Part shown: piece after piece, positions 47,255-55,902 of the stretch
How the letters are laid out: each line of letters opens with the position of its first letter
How positions within the stretch are numbered: the first letter of the stretch is position 1
From: Mucilaginibacter sp. OK283
Lineage (GTDB): Bacteria; Bacteroidota; Bacteroidia; Sphingobacteriales; Sphingobacteriaceae
Assembly: GCF_900110415.1 (NCBI RefSeq)
Contig: NZ_FODR01000017.1
Span: 1-64,000, forward strand
Length of the DNA: 64,000 nucleotides
Direction: 5' to 3'
The notes under the pieces: generated by a model
Databases searched by the model: none
What the model was told of the DNA's origin: nothing
What the model saw: the letters and a program-made list of their open reading frames with translations, nothing else
Position numbers and translations under genes: made by a program

Positions 47255-47361
47255 CAGCTTAGTTAATACCTTTCATTAAATCGCTTCTAATCAGCAATCT
47301 CCGAAGCAAAAAACACGGGCCGATTGCTTGTTTGTATCCATCAAATACGCTAAATTCGTTC

Positions 47362-48660
47362 ATGACCAATAATCGACGCAGTTTCATCAAACAGGCGGCC
47401 GTACTTACCGGCGCCTTTTCGGCTACAAGCTTGTTTAACCAGGCGCATGCCGCCGACTGGACATCAGCATTAAACAAGGTAAGCCGTTTAACGCCGCAAG
47501 AGGTAGCGCAGGACGAGGACTTTTGGGGCGTTATTCAGCGGTCGTACTCGGTAAGCGCCAATATCATCAACCTGAACAATGGTGGTGTGTCGCCCTCACC
47601 AATTGTGGTACAGCAGGCTGTAGAGCGCTACAACCAGCTTACCAACGAAGGCCCGTCGTACTTTATGTGGCGCATCCTTGACCAGGGACGCGAGCCATTG
47701 CGCGAAAAACTTGCCTTGCTGGCCGGTACGCTGCCCGATGAAATTGCCGTAAACCGTAACGCTACCGAGGCGTTAAATACCATCATCTTTGGCCTGCCCT
47801 TAAAAAGCGGCGATGAAGTGATTGGGGCAAGGTTAGATTATCCACACATGGTACAGGCTTATCGCCAGCGTGCACTGCGCGAAGGCATAGTTTACAAACA
47901 ACTCACTTTCGACTTCCCGATTGAGAATGACGAGCAGATTGTAAAAGCCTACCAGGACGCCATTACCTCCAAAACAAAACTGATACACGTTACACATATA
48001 GTAAACTATGTAGGCCAAATTATGCCAGTGCGTAAAATTTGCGATATGGCGCATACCCGGGGTATCGAGGTAATTGTAGACGGGGCCCATTCTTTCGGGC
48101 TGCTCGACTTCAAGATTCCCGATTTAAATTGCGATTACTTTGGCACCAGTCTGCATAAATTCCTGTCGGCACCTATAGGTAGCGGCATGATGTGGATTAA
48201 AAAAGAAAAGATAAGTAAAGTAATGCCGCTTTTGTGCGATGATAACCCGCAGGGGCCTGATATCCGCAAGTTTGAAAACCTGGGCACCCGTAGCTTCCCG
48301 ATAGAGCAGGGGATAGGCGAGGCCATCAACTTTCAGTTGGCTATTGGCAGCAAACGTAAGGAGGATCGCATCCGTTATCTTAAAAATTACTGGGCTGCCA
48401 AAGTACAGCACCTGCCCAAAGTAAAGCTGCATACCTCGCTAAAACCCGAATACTCCTGCGCTATCTGCGGCATATCTATTGATGGCATGACTCCCGCGCA
48501 ACTGGATGCCGCGTTGTTTAACCAGTATAAAATTCACCAGGTATCTATCGTATTTGAAAACGTAAGCTGTGTGCGCATAACCCCGCATGTATACACCACC
48601 CTTGCCGACCTTGATAAGCTGGTAAAAGCAATTACAGAAATAGCCGGTAAGGCCACCTGA
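47362..48660 (+). CDS. Tat-exported class V aminotransferase
   Basis: The PLP enzyme belongs to the class V (cysteine desulfurase/isopenicillin-N epimerase-like) group: NNGGVSPSP for cofactor phosphate, EVIVDGAHSFGLLDF with the ring-stacking Asp-His, and TSLHKFLSAP with Lys266 as the Schiff-base lysine. A twin-arginine signal (NRRSFIKQAAVLTGAFSATS) sets the start at 47362 rather than the TTG at 47332. Export of a folded PLP enzyme is consistent with Tat. The substrate is unknown; there is no IscU or SUF neighbour. It is a single gene after DoxX. Confidence 0.88.
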   Translation: MTNNRRSFIKQAAVLTGAFSATSLFNQAHAADWTSALNKVSRLTPQEVAQDEDFWGVIQRSYSVSANIINLNNGGVSPSPIVVQQAVERYNQLTNEGPSYFMWRILDQGREPLREKLALLAGTLPDEIAVNRNATEALNTIIFGLPLKSGDEVIGARLDYPHMVQAYRQRALREGIVYKQLTFDFPIENDEQIVKAYQDAITSKTKLIHVTHIVNYVGQIMPVRKICDMAHTRGIEVIVDGAHSFGLLDFKIPDLNCDYFGTSLHKFLSAPIGSGMMWIKKEKISKVMPLLCDDNPQGPDIRKFENLGTRSFPIEQGIGEAINFQLAIGSKRKEDRIRYLKNYWAAKVQHLPKVKLHTSLKPEYSCAICGISIDGMTPAQLDAALFNQYKIHQVSIVFENVSCVRITPHVYTTLADLDKLVKAITEIAGKAT

Positions 48661-49086
48661 TATTAGGTTAATCATGATAGTCCTAAGTCGAAAGTTTTAA
48701 GTTCTGAAAGGCTGCCTGAAATTAAAAATCAGGCCGTGGTTGCGAGTGACTACCAGCCCTGGCCGAAAAAAACAGTAATGACGTGTTGGCTTATACATAT
48801 AATGGGCCTGTCACCCTGAGCCTGTCGAAGGGTCGCGCGTAAAGGCTTTTGCCCACTATGCTTCGACGGGGCTCAGCATGACAGCCCTCTTTTAATATTG
48901 ATTCTACATAGTATCTTTAAATAGTATTACTCACTTAACAATAACATTTGTCTTGGTGCCGAAAAGGCGGTATAAAAAAACTGCTTAACATTTGGTGTAG
49001 AAACTGTAACATTTGTGGCATTAAAAAAAAGGGCAATCACATAGTTTTACGCCATAAACCGTAATTCCAGGTTGCCAATAATTTAA
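48661..49086. other. Intergenic with repeat-rich hairpin
   Basis: No gene is supported in these 426 bp. They contain a TAAGTCG-type repeat at about 48680, a GCCTGA/TCAGGC hairpin (48714-48734), and the long inverted repeat at 48804-48887. The AT-rich last 150 bp should carry the promoter of the AraC gene. Confidence 0.5.
48804..48887. repeat. REP-like inverted repeat with CTGAGCCTGTCGAAGG core
   Basis: GGGCCTGTCACCCTGAGCCT... and the partner ...GGGGCTCAGCATGACAGCCC form an 84-nt imperfect inverted repeat. The CCTGAGCC-TGTCGAAG core resembles a widely scattered intergenic repeat known from many bacterial genomes. It lies between the convergent-free gap after the aminotransferase and the AraC gene. 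It may be a REP-type element or a non-autonomous mobile remnant. Confidence 0.65.
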
Positions 49087-49974
49087 ATGTATCAAATGCC
49101 GGTTCCTAATGTGATGCGCGAAACTACGTCCCTGAATATGGGCGATTGTTTTTCGATATTTTCGAAAGTAAAGGAGAAGTTTGATTTTCCTTTACATTAC
49201 CACAACGAATATGAGTTAAACCTGATCATAAATGCCAAAGGCGCCAAACGCATTATTGGCGATAGTATAGAAACTATTGACGATATCGAGCTGGTGTTTA
49301 TCGGCCCAAACGTTTACCATGGCTGGTTTACCGGCGAGTGTACCAGCGAGGCCATTAATGAGGTTACCATTCAGTTTCATACTGATTTATTTGATGAAAA
49401 GTTTTTGCAACGTAACCAGTTGCATTTTATCAAAACTATGTTTGAAAATTCGCGGCGGGGCCTGGTTTTCTCCTATGAAACCACCCGCGATATCACCCGG
49501 CGTATACTAAACCTTAGCAATAAGGATGGCTTTAACTCGGTGTTGGAGCTGCTTGCCATACTGCATACCCTATCTACATCCAAAAACAGGAGGATGCTAT
49601 CTGATCCTGGCTTTTCGGACGAAAAATTCAGGTATACCAACGGGCGTGTTGATAAGGTTTTTGATTATATGAAAACCAATTTCGACAAGCGTTTAACACT
49701 TGCCGAAGTAGCCACGGTTGCCAACATGCCCGAGGCCTCGTTTTGCCGGTTCCTGAAAAAAAATACCGGCAAATCGTTTATTGAAAGCCTTAACGATATC
49801 AGGCTGGGCAATGCATCCCGTATGCTCATAAACACCACGCACTCTATTGCCGAAATTGCCTATCAATGCGGCTTCAATAATATTTCAAACTTCAACCGGA
49901 TTTTTAAGCGCAATAAGCTATGTGTCCCTAAAGAATTCAGGAAGGCATACACGCTTGATGCCAGGGTAAGTTAA
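49087..49974 (+). CDS. AraC-family regulator, cupin sensor
   Basis: The 295-residue regulator has a cupin-like N-terminal domain (about 20-130, with FPLHYHNEYELNLIINAKG and a His pair) and a C-terminal double HTH (about 195-295; LAEVATVANMPEASFCRFLKKNTG and IAEIAYQCGFNNISNFNRIFKR). It lies just upstream of the HTCS gene (115 bp), in the same orientation. It may respond to the sugar released by the GH43 pathway, or act on a different target. It lacks a receiver domain. Confidence 0.92.
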   Translation: MYQMPVPNVMRETTSLNMGDCFSIFSKVKEKFDFPLHYHNEYELNLIINAKGAKRIIGDSIETIDDIELVFIGPNVYHGWFTGECTSEAINEVTIQFHTDLFDEKFLQRNQLHFIKTMFENSRRGLVFSYETTRDITRRILNLSNKDGFNSVLELLAILHTLSTSKNRRMLSDPGFSDEKFRYTNGRVDKVFDYMKTNFDKRLTLAEVATVANMPEASFCRFLKKNTGKSFIESLNDIRLGNASRMLINTTHSIAEIAYQCGFNNISNFNRIFKRNKLCVPKEFRKAYTLDARVS

Positions 49975-50089
49975 TACCATTTTAATAATTAAATATATTG
50001 ATGTTAATATAACACTTATTACGTAATTTTATAAATCCTATAAACCGGATTATTAAACCCCGCAATCGATTGTTGGTAATTGCTAAATA

Positions 50090-53000
50090 ATGAGTTTTAA
50101 AGTTTATATAACATTTATATTTCTTGTTTTTACCCATCAGTGGCTATCTGGCCAAAGTCGCTTATATAAATTTTCGCGGTTAGATATTACCGATGGCTTA
50201 TCTGATAATCACGTCAATTGTATTTTTAAAGACGAAAAAGGGTTCATGTGGTTTGGCACAAACTCGGGCCTGAGTAGGTATGACGGGTTTAAATTTAAGG
50301 TTTTTAAGCACGAGGCCGATAATCCTAATTCGCTAAGTGAAAGCTTTGTTTCGCGCATCAGCGAGGGGCCTGATAAAAAGCTGTGGATATTTACGCACAG
50401 CAACATCAGTATTTATGACCCCGCGACCGAGAACTTTGCTGTTAACGTTGCCGATGAACTTCGGCGGTATAAAATTATAACCAGTGATGTAACGCTCATT
50501 CGAAAGGATAAAGACGGCGGTTTTTGGTTTATCACTAAAAATAAAGGCGTGTACAGGTATAACCCAACAGACGGTTCCACGTCGTTTTACTGCACATCGT
50601 CCTTTTCAAAAACCATTTTACATTCAGATGCCATAATGGATGTGGCAGCCACAAAAAATAATGCTGTTTGGTTAATTTATAGCGATGGTATTATCGATTT
50701 GTTGGATACCCGGTTAAATAAAATCATCAAACGTTTTGATGGCCTGGCCAGGGCCAATTTAAATAAGCAGGAATTGTACACGCTTGCAGTTGATAATAAA
50801 AGTAACCTGTGGATTTATTCGGCCGCGGGGCCTTTTGGCACCTACTGTTTTAATACCCAAAACTATTCGCTATTACACTTTAGTAAAGATACGCCCGATG
50901 GCCGGCTAAACTCCAATATTGTGAATACCATAATACAGGGTGATGATAACAAAATATGGATAGGTACCGATCATGGCGGCATCAACGTGCTCGATCCGGT
51001 AACCCATAAAGTAACCTACCTGGTAAATAAGGAGGATGATCCTCAATCCATCAGCGGTAACAGTGTTTTTTTATACAGGGACGATGCAGGTATTGTTTGG
51101 GCGGGCACTTTTAAGCAGGGCATAAGTTATTACCACAGTGCCATCATTCAATTTCCGGTTTACAGGCATTTATTAACAGATAAAAACAGCCTGCCCTATG
51201 AGGATATTAATGCTTTTGCCGAAGACCGGAACAGTAATTTATGGATAGGGACAAATGGCGGCGGTCTTATTAATTTTAACCCTGAAACCAAAAAGTATAC
51301 CCAATTCAAGCACGATGCGTCTAATCCTAATAGTTTATCAATCGATATTATCATAAGCTTATACGTTGACCATGAAAATAAACTTTGGATAGGCACCTAT
51401 TTTGGTGGGCTGGATTGTTTTGACGGTAAAAAGTTTACCCATTATCGCCACAGCGATAAAGATAAAACTACCATTACCGACGACCGGGTTTATACCATAA
51501 TTGAAGATGCTGCCCGGAATTTATGGGTAGGAACCTTTGCAGGCGGATTGAATGTGCTTGACCGTAAAAGCAATACTTTCCGCCATCCCGAGTATAAAAT
51601 GGTATCTGACTACACAGCTTTTTTTTACCGGGACAGGCAGCAAAATATTTGGATAGGCCGCGATAAAGGCGTTGATGTGATAGAGCGCAAAACAAACCTG
51701 GTGCGGCATTACTACTATCAGCCTAAAAATCCAAACAGCCTTGCCGGCAGCGATGTAAATATAATAACCCAGGATAGCCGCGGATTAATGTGGATTGGCA
51801 CAAAAAGCGGCTTAAGCATACTTAACACCCAAACCAATACATTTTTAAATGTAGATAAGGGCGTGGGCTGGCCGGTAAATAATGTATCGAACATTTTAGA
51901 AGATAACCAGGGCAGGATGTGGGTAAGCACCACTAACGGCCTTTCAAACATCAGTTTAACACCCGCAGGCGGGCAATATAAATTCCAGGTTGATAATTAC
52001 AATGAAGCTGATGGCTTACAGGGGCGGGATTTTAACTTATATGCCGCTATAAAACTACGAAACGGGCAAATGGCATTTGGTGGGGCGCATGGATTTAATT
52101 TATTTGACCCTGCAGTAATAAACACCCTTAAACCCAATCCCAAATTGGTATTTACCGATTTTAGGCTATTTAATAAAAGTGTGGTCGCCGGCGATTCGGT
52201 AAAAGGACGGGTTGTGCTGGATAAGGCTATATCAGAAACAGAGTGGATAACTCTGAATCATAATGAAAATGTATTTGATATAGAGTTTGCTGCCAACGAA
52301 TATTTTTATCCCAATAAAATAAGTTACCAGTATACCCTTGAAGGCTTTGATAAAGGCTGGATCACTTTCCCGGCCAACAGCCATAGTGTTACCTATACCA
52401 ATCTTGATGGCGGCGATTATACTTTTAAAGTGAGGGAATTAAATACCGGTAAAGAGATCTCGCTTAAAATTACCGTTCAGCCCCCGTTTTGGAAAACGCC
52501 TTTGGCCTACATTGCTTATATGCTGCTTGCACTTGGGCTGTTATTTTACATCAGGCACCGCGGTATAACCAAACTGGAACGGCAATTTGAATTTAAACAG
52601 GCAGAGATAGAGGCTGAAAGAAAACTTGCCGGCCAGCGCGAAGAAGCGCAGCGCATGCACCAGCTTGATTTAATGAAGATTAAATTCTTCGTTAATATCA
52701 GTCACGAGTTTCGCACGCCGTTGTCATTAATCCTGTCACCAATTGATGATCTTATCAAGGTATCTGACAATCCCGATCAGCAACATCATTTAACCATGAT
52801 TAAGCGCAACAGCAAGCGCTTACTTAACCTGGTTAACCAGTTGATAGATTTCAGAAAAATGGAGCATAACGAATTGAAGCTTAGCTTAAACAAGGGCGAT
52901 ATTATTCAATTTATAAAAGAAGTTTCGTCGTCATTTACCGATGTAGCCCATCAAAAAAAGATTCAATACCTGTTTGAAAGCGAGCTGCACTCATTTACCA

Positions 53001-54244
53001 CCAAATTTGACCAGGATAAAATAGAAAGGATATTGTTTAACCTGCTGTCAAACGCGTTTAAGTTTACGCCCACAGGAGGCAGCATCAGCGTAATTTTAAA
53101 TACGCCGCAGGTTGCTAATTTGCCGGCTGATAAAAGAATGCTCGAAATCAGGGTAATTGATACAGGTATCGGGATCTCGAAAGAAAACCAGGAGATGATT
53201 TTTGAACGGTTTTTCCAGGATAACATCCCCGAAAGCCTGTTAAACCAGGGGAGCGGAATTGGTTTGTCAATTACAAAAGAGTTTATTAAAATACATGGAG
53301 GAACTATCAGGCTGGAAAGCGAACCCGAATATGGCAGTTGTTTTATTGTAAGTATACCATTTGAAGGTAAAACCGAGAAACTGACGCTTGCACCGGCAAT
53401 ACATGAAAATAATACGCTGCCGACTTTAAAAAACACCGAAGGCATACAGGGCTCAAACAAAAAACCAACGGTTTTATTAATTGAGGACGATGATGATATG
53501 CGTTTTTACCTGAAAGAGAACCTGAAAGATCATTTCCACATTATTGAGGCCGTAAATGGTAAAGAAGGCTGGCAAAAAGCGCTTGCCTTGCACCCCAAAT
53601 TAATAGTGAGCGATGTAACCATGCCCGAAATGAATGGTTTTGAATTGTCGCGAAAGCTAAAGGGAGATAGCCGTACATCACATATCCCCGTTATATTGCT
53701 AACCGCTATGGCCGGCGAAGATGACCAGTTGGTGGGCTTGGAATGCGGGGCTAACGATTATATTGTTAAGCCATTTAATTCGGGCATATTGCTATCCAAA
53801 ATCAACAATTTATTGCTGATGCAGCAAACGTTTAAGGAAACCTATCAAAAACAGGTTGATATTCAATCGCAGGATGTGGTGGTGGTGTCGGAAGACGAAA
53901 AATTCCTGAAAAACGCGCTCGATTTTATTGAGCAGAATATCACCAAGCCCAATTTCTCGGTAGAAGAGCTGGCCAGGCACCTGGCGCTGAGCAGGGTATC
54001 CCTTTACCGTAAATTATTAAACCTTACCGGTAAAACGCCGGTTGATTGTATCCGCACCATCCGTTTGCAACGGGCAGTACAGTTGCTGGAGAAAAGCAAG
54101 CTAAGTATTGCCAATGTGGCTTATGAAGTGGGCTTTAACAATGCCGCTTATTTTGCAAAGGTGTTTAAAGAAGAGTTTGGCATGCTGCCGTCTGAATACA
54201 TTGCCGAGCTGAAGAATAAGGAGCATGAAGATATTTTAGCGTAG
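50090..54244 (+). CDS. Hybrid two-component system sensor (HTCS)
   Basis: This 1384-residue one-protein sensor fuses periplasmic detection to DNA binding. A signal peptide leads into Reg_prop/two-component propeller repeats (LWIGTNGGGLINFNPETKKYTQF and kin, about 25-700) and a Y_Y_Y domain (about 735-797). One membrane helix follows (about 802-822), then HisKA with His872 (HEFRTPLSL), the ATPase (NLLSNAFKFTP, DTGIGI), a receiver with Asp1175 (IVSDVTMPEMNG), and an AraC HTH (about 1278-1376). HTCS proteins sense oligosaccharides and switch on neighbouring PULs, so the GH43 and SusCD genes downstream are its likely targets. It is complete and in frame. Confidence 0.97.
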   Translation: MSFKVYITFIFLVFTHQWLSGQSRLYKFSRLDITDGLSDNHVNCIFKDEKGFMWFGTNSGLSRYDGFKFKVFKHEADNPNSLSESFVSRISEGPDKKLWIFTHSNISIYDPATENFAVNVADELRRYKIITSDVTLIRKDKDGGFWFITKNKGVYRYNPTDGSTSFYCTSSFSKTILHSDAIMDVAATKNNAVWLIYSDGIIDLLDTRLNKIIKRFDGLARANLNKQELYTLAVDNKSNLWIYSAAGPFGTYCFNTQNYSLLHFSKDTPDGRLNSNIVNTIIQGDDNKIWIGTDHGGINVLDPVTHKVTYLVNKEDDPQSISGNSVFLYRDDAGIVWAGTFKQGISYYHSAIIQFPVYRHLLTDKNSLPYEDINAFAEDRNSNLWIGTNGGGLINFNPETKKYTQFKHDASNPNSLSIDIIISLYVDHENKLWIGTYFGGLDCFDGKKFTHYRHSDKDKTTITDDRVYTIIEDAARNLWVGTFAGGLNVLDRKSNTFRHPEYKMVSDYTAFFYRDRQQNIWIGRDKGVDVIERKTNLVRHYYYQPKNPNSLAGSDVNIITQDSRGLMWIGTKSGLSILNTQTNTFLNVDKGVGWPVNNVSNILEDNQGRMWVSTTNGLSNISLTPAGGQYKFQVDNYNEADGLQGRDFNLYAAIKLRNGQMAFGGAHGFNLFDPAVINTLKPNPKLVFTDFRLFNKSVVAGDSVKGRVVLDKAISETEWITLNHNENVFDIEFAANEYFYPNKISYQYTLEGFDKGWITFPANSHSVTYTNLDGGDYTFKVRELNTGKEISLKITVQPPFWKTPLAYIAYMLLALGLLFYIRHRGITKLERQFEFKQAEIEAERKLAGQREEAQRMHQLDLMKIKFFVNISHEFRTPLSLILSPIDDLIKVSDNPDQQHHLTMIKRNSKRLLNLVNQLIDFRKMEHNELKLSLNKGDIIQFIKEVSSSFTDVAHQKKIQYLFESELHSFTTKFDQDKIERILFNLLSNAFKFTPTGGSISVILNTPQVANLPADKRMLEIRVIDTGIGISKENQEMIFERFFQDNIPESLLNQGSGIGLSITKEFIKIHGGTIRLESEPEYGSCFIVSIPFEGKTEKLTLAPAIHENNTLPTLKNTEGIQGSNKKPTVLLIEDDDDMRFYLKENLKDHFHIIEAVNGKEGWQKALALHPKLIVSDVTMPEMNGFELSRKLKGDSRTSHIPVILLTAMAGEDDQLVGLECGANDYIVKPFNSGILLSKINNLLLMQQTFKETYQKQVDIQSQDVVVVSEDEKFLKNALDFIEQNITKPNFSVEELARHLALSRVSLYRKLLNLTGKTPVDCIRTIRLQRAVQLLEKSKLSIANVAYEVGFNNAAYFAKVFKEEFGMLPSEYIAELKNKEHEDILA

Positions 54245-54294
54245 CAATAGCACGATTGATACCGGTAATTGATAAAATTGTTAATTTGCGCACC

Positions 54295-55257
54295 ATGAGG
54301 ATATTTAAAACCCTGTTGCTGATAACATTATTTTTTAGCTTTTTGCTGGCAGCCCATGCGCAAACAAAGGCTGTAAATAACCCGGTTGTTAAAGGCTATT
54401 ATGCCGATCCTACTATAATTAAAGATAAAGGGCTTTATTATATCTATGCCACCATTGATCCCTGGGGAGGCAACGAGTTGGGGGTATTGGTAACCAAAGA
54501 TTTTGTGACCTTTAAAACAGAACATATTAACTGGCCAACAAAACAAGCCTGTACAAGCCCAACCTCCAATAATTCCATGGTATGGGCGCCATCCATCCGC
54601 AAGGCAGCCAATGGCAAGTATTACCTGTACGTAGCAGTTGGCAGCGAGTTGTGGGTAGGGGTAAGCAGCCACCCGCTTGGCCCGTGGAAAAATGCGAAAG
54701 CCGATAATACACCTCTTGTTGCAGGCAATAAATACCCGGGTGTTCATAACATCGATCCCGATTGCTTTATTGACCAGGATGGGCAGGCCTATTTATATTG
54801 GGGTTCGGGCTTTAAATGGGTAAATGGCCATTGTATGGCAGTAAAGCTTAAAAAAGATATGGTCACTTTTGATGGCGAACCAAAGGATATTACACCGCCC
54901 CATTATTTTGAAGCCCCGCATATGGTTAAGCGTGGCGGTTTGTATTACCTGATGTATTCATACGGTAAAGCCATCGACGCTACCTACCAGGTACGCTATT
55001 CGGTAAGTAAAACACCCTTTGGGCCATGGACAGAAGGTGAGTACGACCCTATCCTGGCCACCACGCCCGATAGTACCACAGTGGGGCCTGGCCATCACAC
55101 TGTTTTTCAGCAAAACGGTCAATACTATATTTTATACCACCGCATTCATCCCCAAAATAAAGAATATGTATTGCGCGAGCTTTGTTTAGATAGCCTGAAC
55201 TTTGATAAGCAAGGCAATATTCTGAAAATTAAGCCATCGGCGTTGAACCGTTTTTAA
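54295..55257 (+). CDS. GH43-family glycoside hydrolase
   Basis: The exported 320-residue enzyme has a signal peptide (MRIFKTLLLITLFFSFLLAAHAQ) and the five-bladed GH43 core. The catalytic triad is visible: Asp38 in GYYADPT (base), Asp154 in HNIDPDCF (pKa modulator) and Glu206 in HYFEAPHM (acid). GH43 enzymes act on arabinan, xylan or arabinofuranosyl substituents. No accessory domain follows the catalytic module. ATG 54295 is used because the upstream TTG at 54256 adds non-signal residues. It starts 50 bp after the HTCS stop, and is a likely target of that sensor. Confidence 0.93.
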   Translation: MRIFKTLLLITLFFSFLLAAHAQTKAVNNPVVKGYYADPTIIKDKGLYYIYATIDPWGGNELGVLVTKDFVTFKTEHINWPTKQACTSPTSNNSMVWAPSIRKAANGKYYLYVAVGSELWVGVSSHPLGPWKNAKADNTPLVAGNKYPGVHNIDPDCFIDQDGQAYLYWGSGFKWVNGHCMAVKLKKDMVTFDGEPKDITPPHYFEAPHMVKRGGLYYLMYSYGKAIDATYQVRYSVSKTPFGPWTEGEYDPILATTPDSTTVGPGHHTVFQQNGQYYILYHRIHPQNKEYVLRELCLDSLNFDKQGNILKIKPSALNRF

Positions 55258-55360
55258 AGTGCGTTATTGGTTAAGTCGAAACTCTTGAGTTATTAGTCTT
55301 AAGTCGCATTTTGGTTGTTTTTTATTTTCGGCTAAGAAACTATCTAAAGACGAAAATTAT

Positions 55361-55494
55361 TCATTGCCGTTGACTTTAGCCAACGGTAACAGAAAACATC
55401 ATTGCGGCTTTAGCCCAATTATTCAAGCGGGACTTTGGCTAAAGCCTCTCGTCTTTTGGTCATTATTCCGTTGACTAAAGTCAACGGCAATGAT
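55361..55494. repeat. Complex REP/MITE-like inverted repeat
   Basis: The outer arms TCATTGCCGTTGACTTTAG (55361-55379) and CTAAAGTCAACGGCAATGA (55475-55493) are exact reverse complements. Each arm also has its own dyad, CCGTTG...CAACGG (55367-55386) and CCGTTGACTAAAGTCAACGG (55468-55487). The interior holds GGCTTTAGCC and GGCTAAAGCC. This nested symmetry is typical of REP/BIME elements or non-autonomous transposon remnants. No transposase is encoded. Confidence 0.7.
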
Positions 55495-55650
55495 AATGTG
55501 ATACATAAATAATATAAACTAAATATAGGAGCGTCTTAGAACTTCAGACTTTCGACTCCAGGCTAAAACCCCTGGCCTTCCCCGGAAATTTACACTTATC
55601 TCCCAATCTATTTTAACGCTGTTTTGCCTCAAAACACAGCTATAACACCT

Positions 55651-55822
55651 GTATCAAAAGTTGTATCGGTTTAATGCTTATGGTATTTTTTTGACCATTA
55701 ATACTCAGTATTCTGTTTATCTAATTGATAATCATTGCTTTAAATGTGTGTAACATTTGTTGTATCAATTTAAACATAAGTAGTACAATCGATTGAGTGT
55801 GTTGCATAGTTTTGGTATCAAG
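55651..55822 (+). promoter_or_regulatory. Cluster of GTATC motifs upstream of SusC
   Basis: GTATCAAA (55651), GTATCGGT (55663), GTATCAAT (55762) and GTATCAAG (55815) lie in the 250 bp before the SusC start. A weaker partner of the third copy, GTACAATC, lies at 55783, exactly 21 bp on. The same GTATCAAT word forms the phased repeat at 19446-19480. A binding site for an HTCS or AraC protein is inferred. Confidence 0.45.
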
Positions 55823-55902
55823 GTTCGGTGAAATTTTGCCGACATGAAAAAAGCTGAACCGCTTCGATCGCAAACCAATTTTCAAAATCTAATAATTAAT
55901 GT

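Larger units (their letters stand above)
55258..55902 (+). other. Repeat-rich promoter region upstream of SusC
   Basis: No gene is supported in these 645 bp. The first half holds TAAGTCG-type words and the inverted repeat at 55361-55494. The second half is AT-rich and contains several GTATC motifs (55651, 55663, 55762, 55815) in front of SusC. It is the likely regulated promoter of the SusCD pair. Confidence 0.5.
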
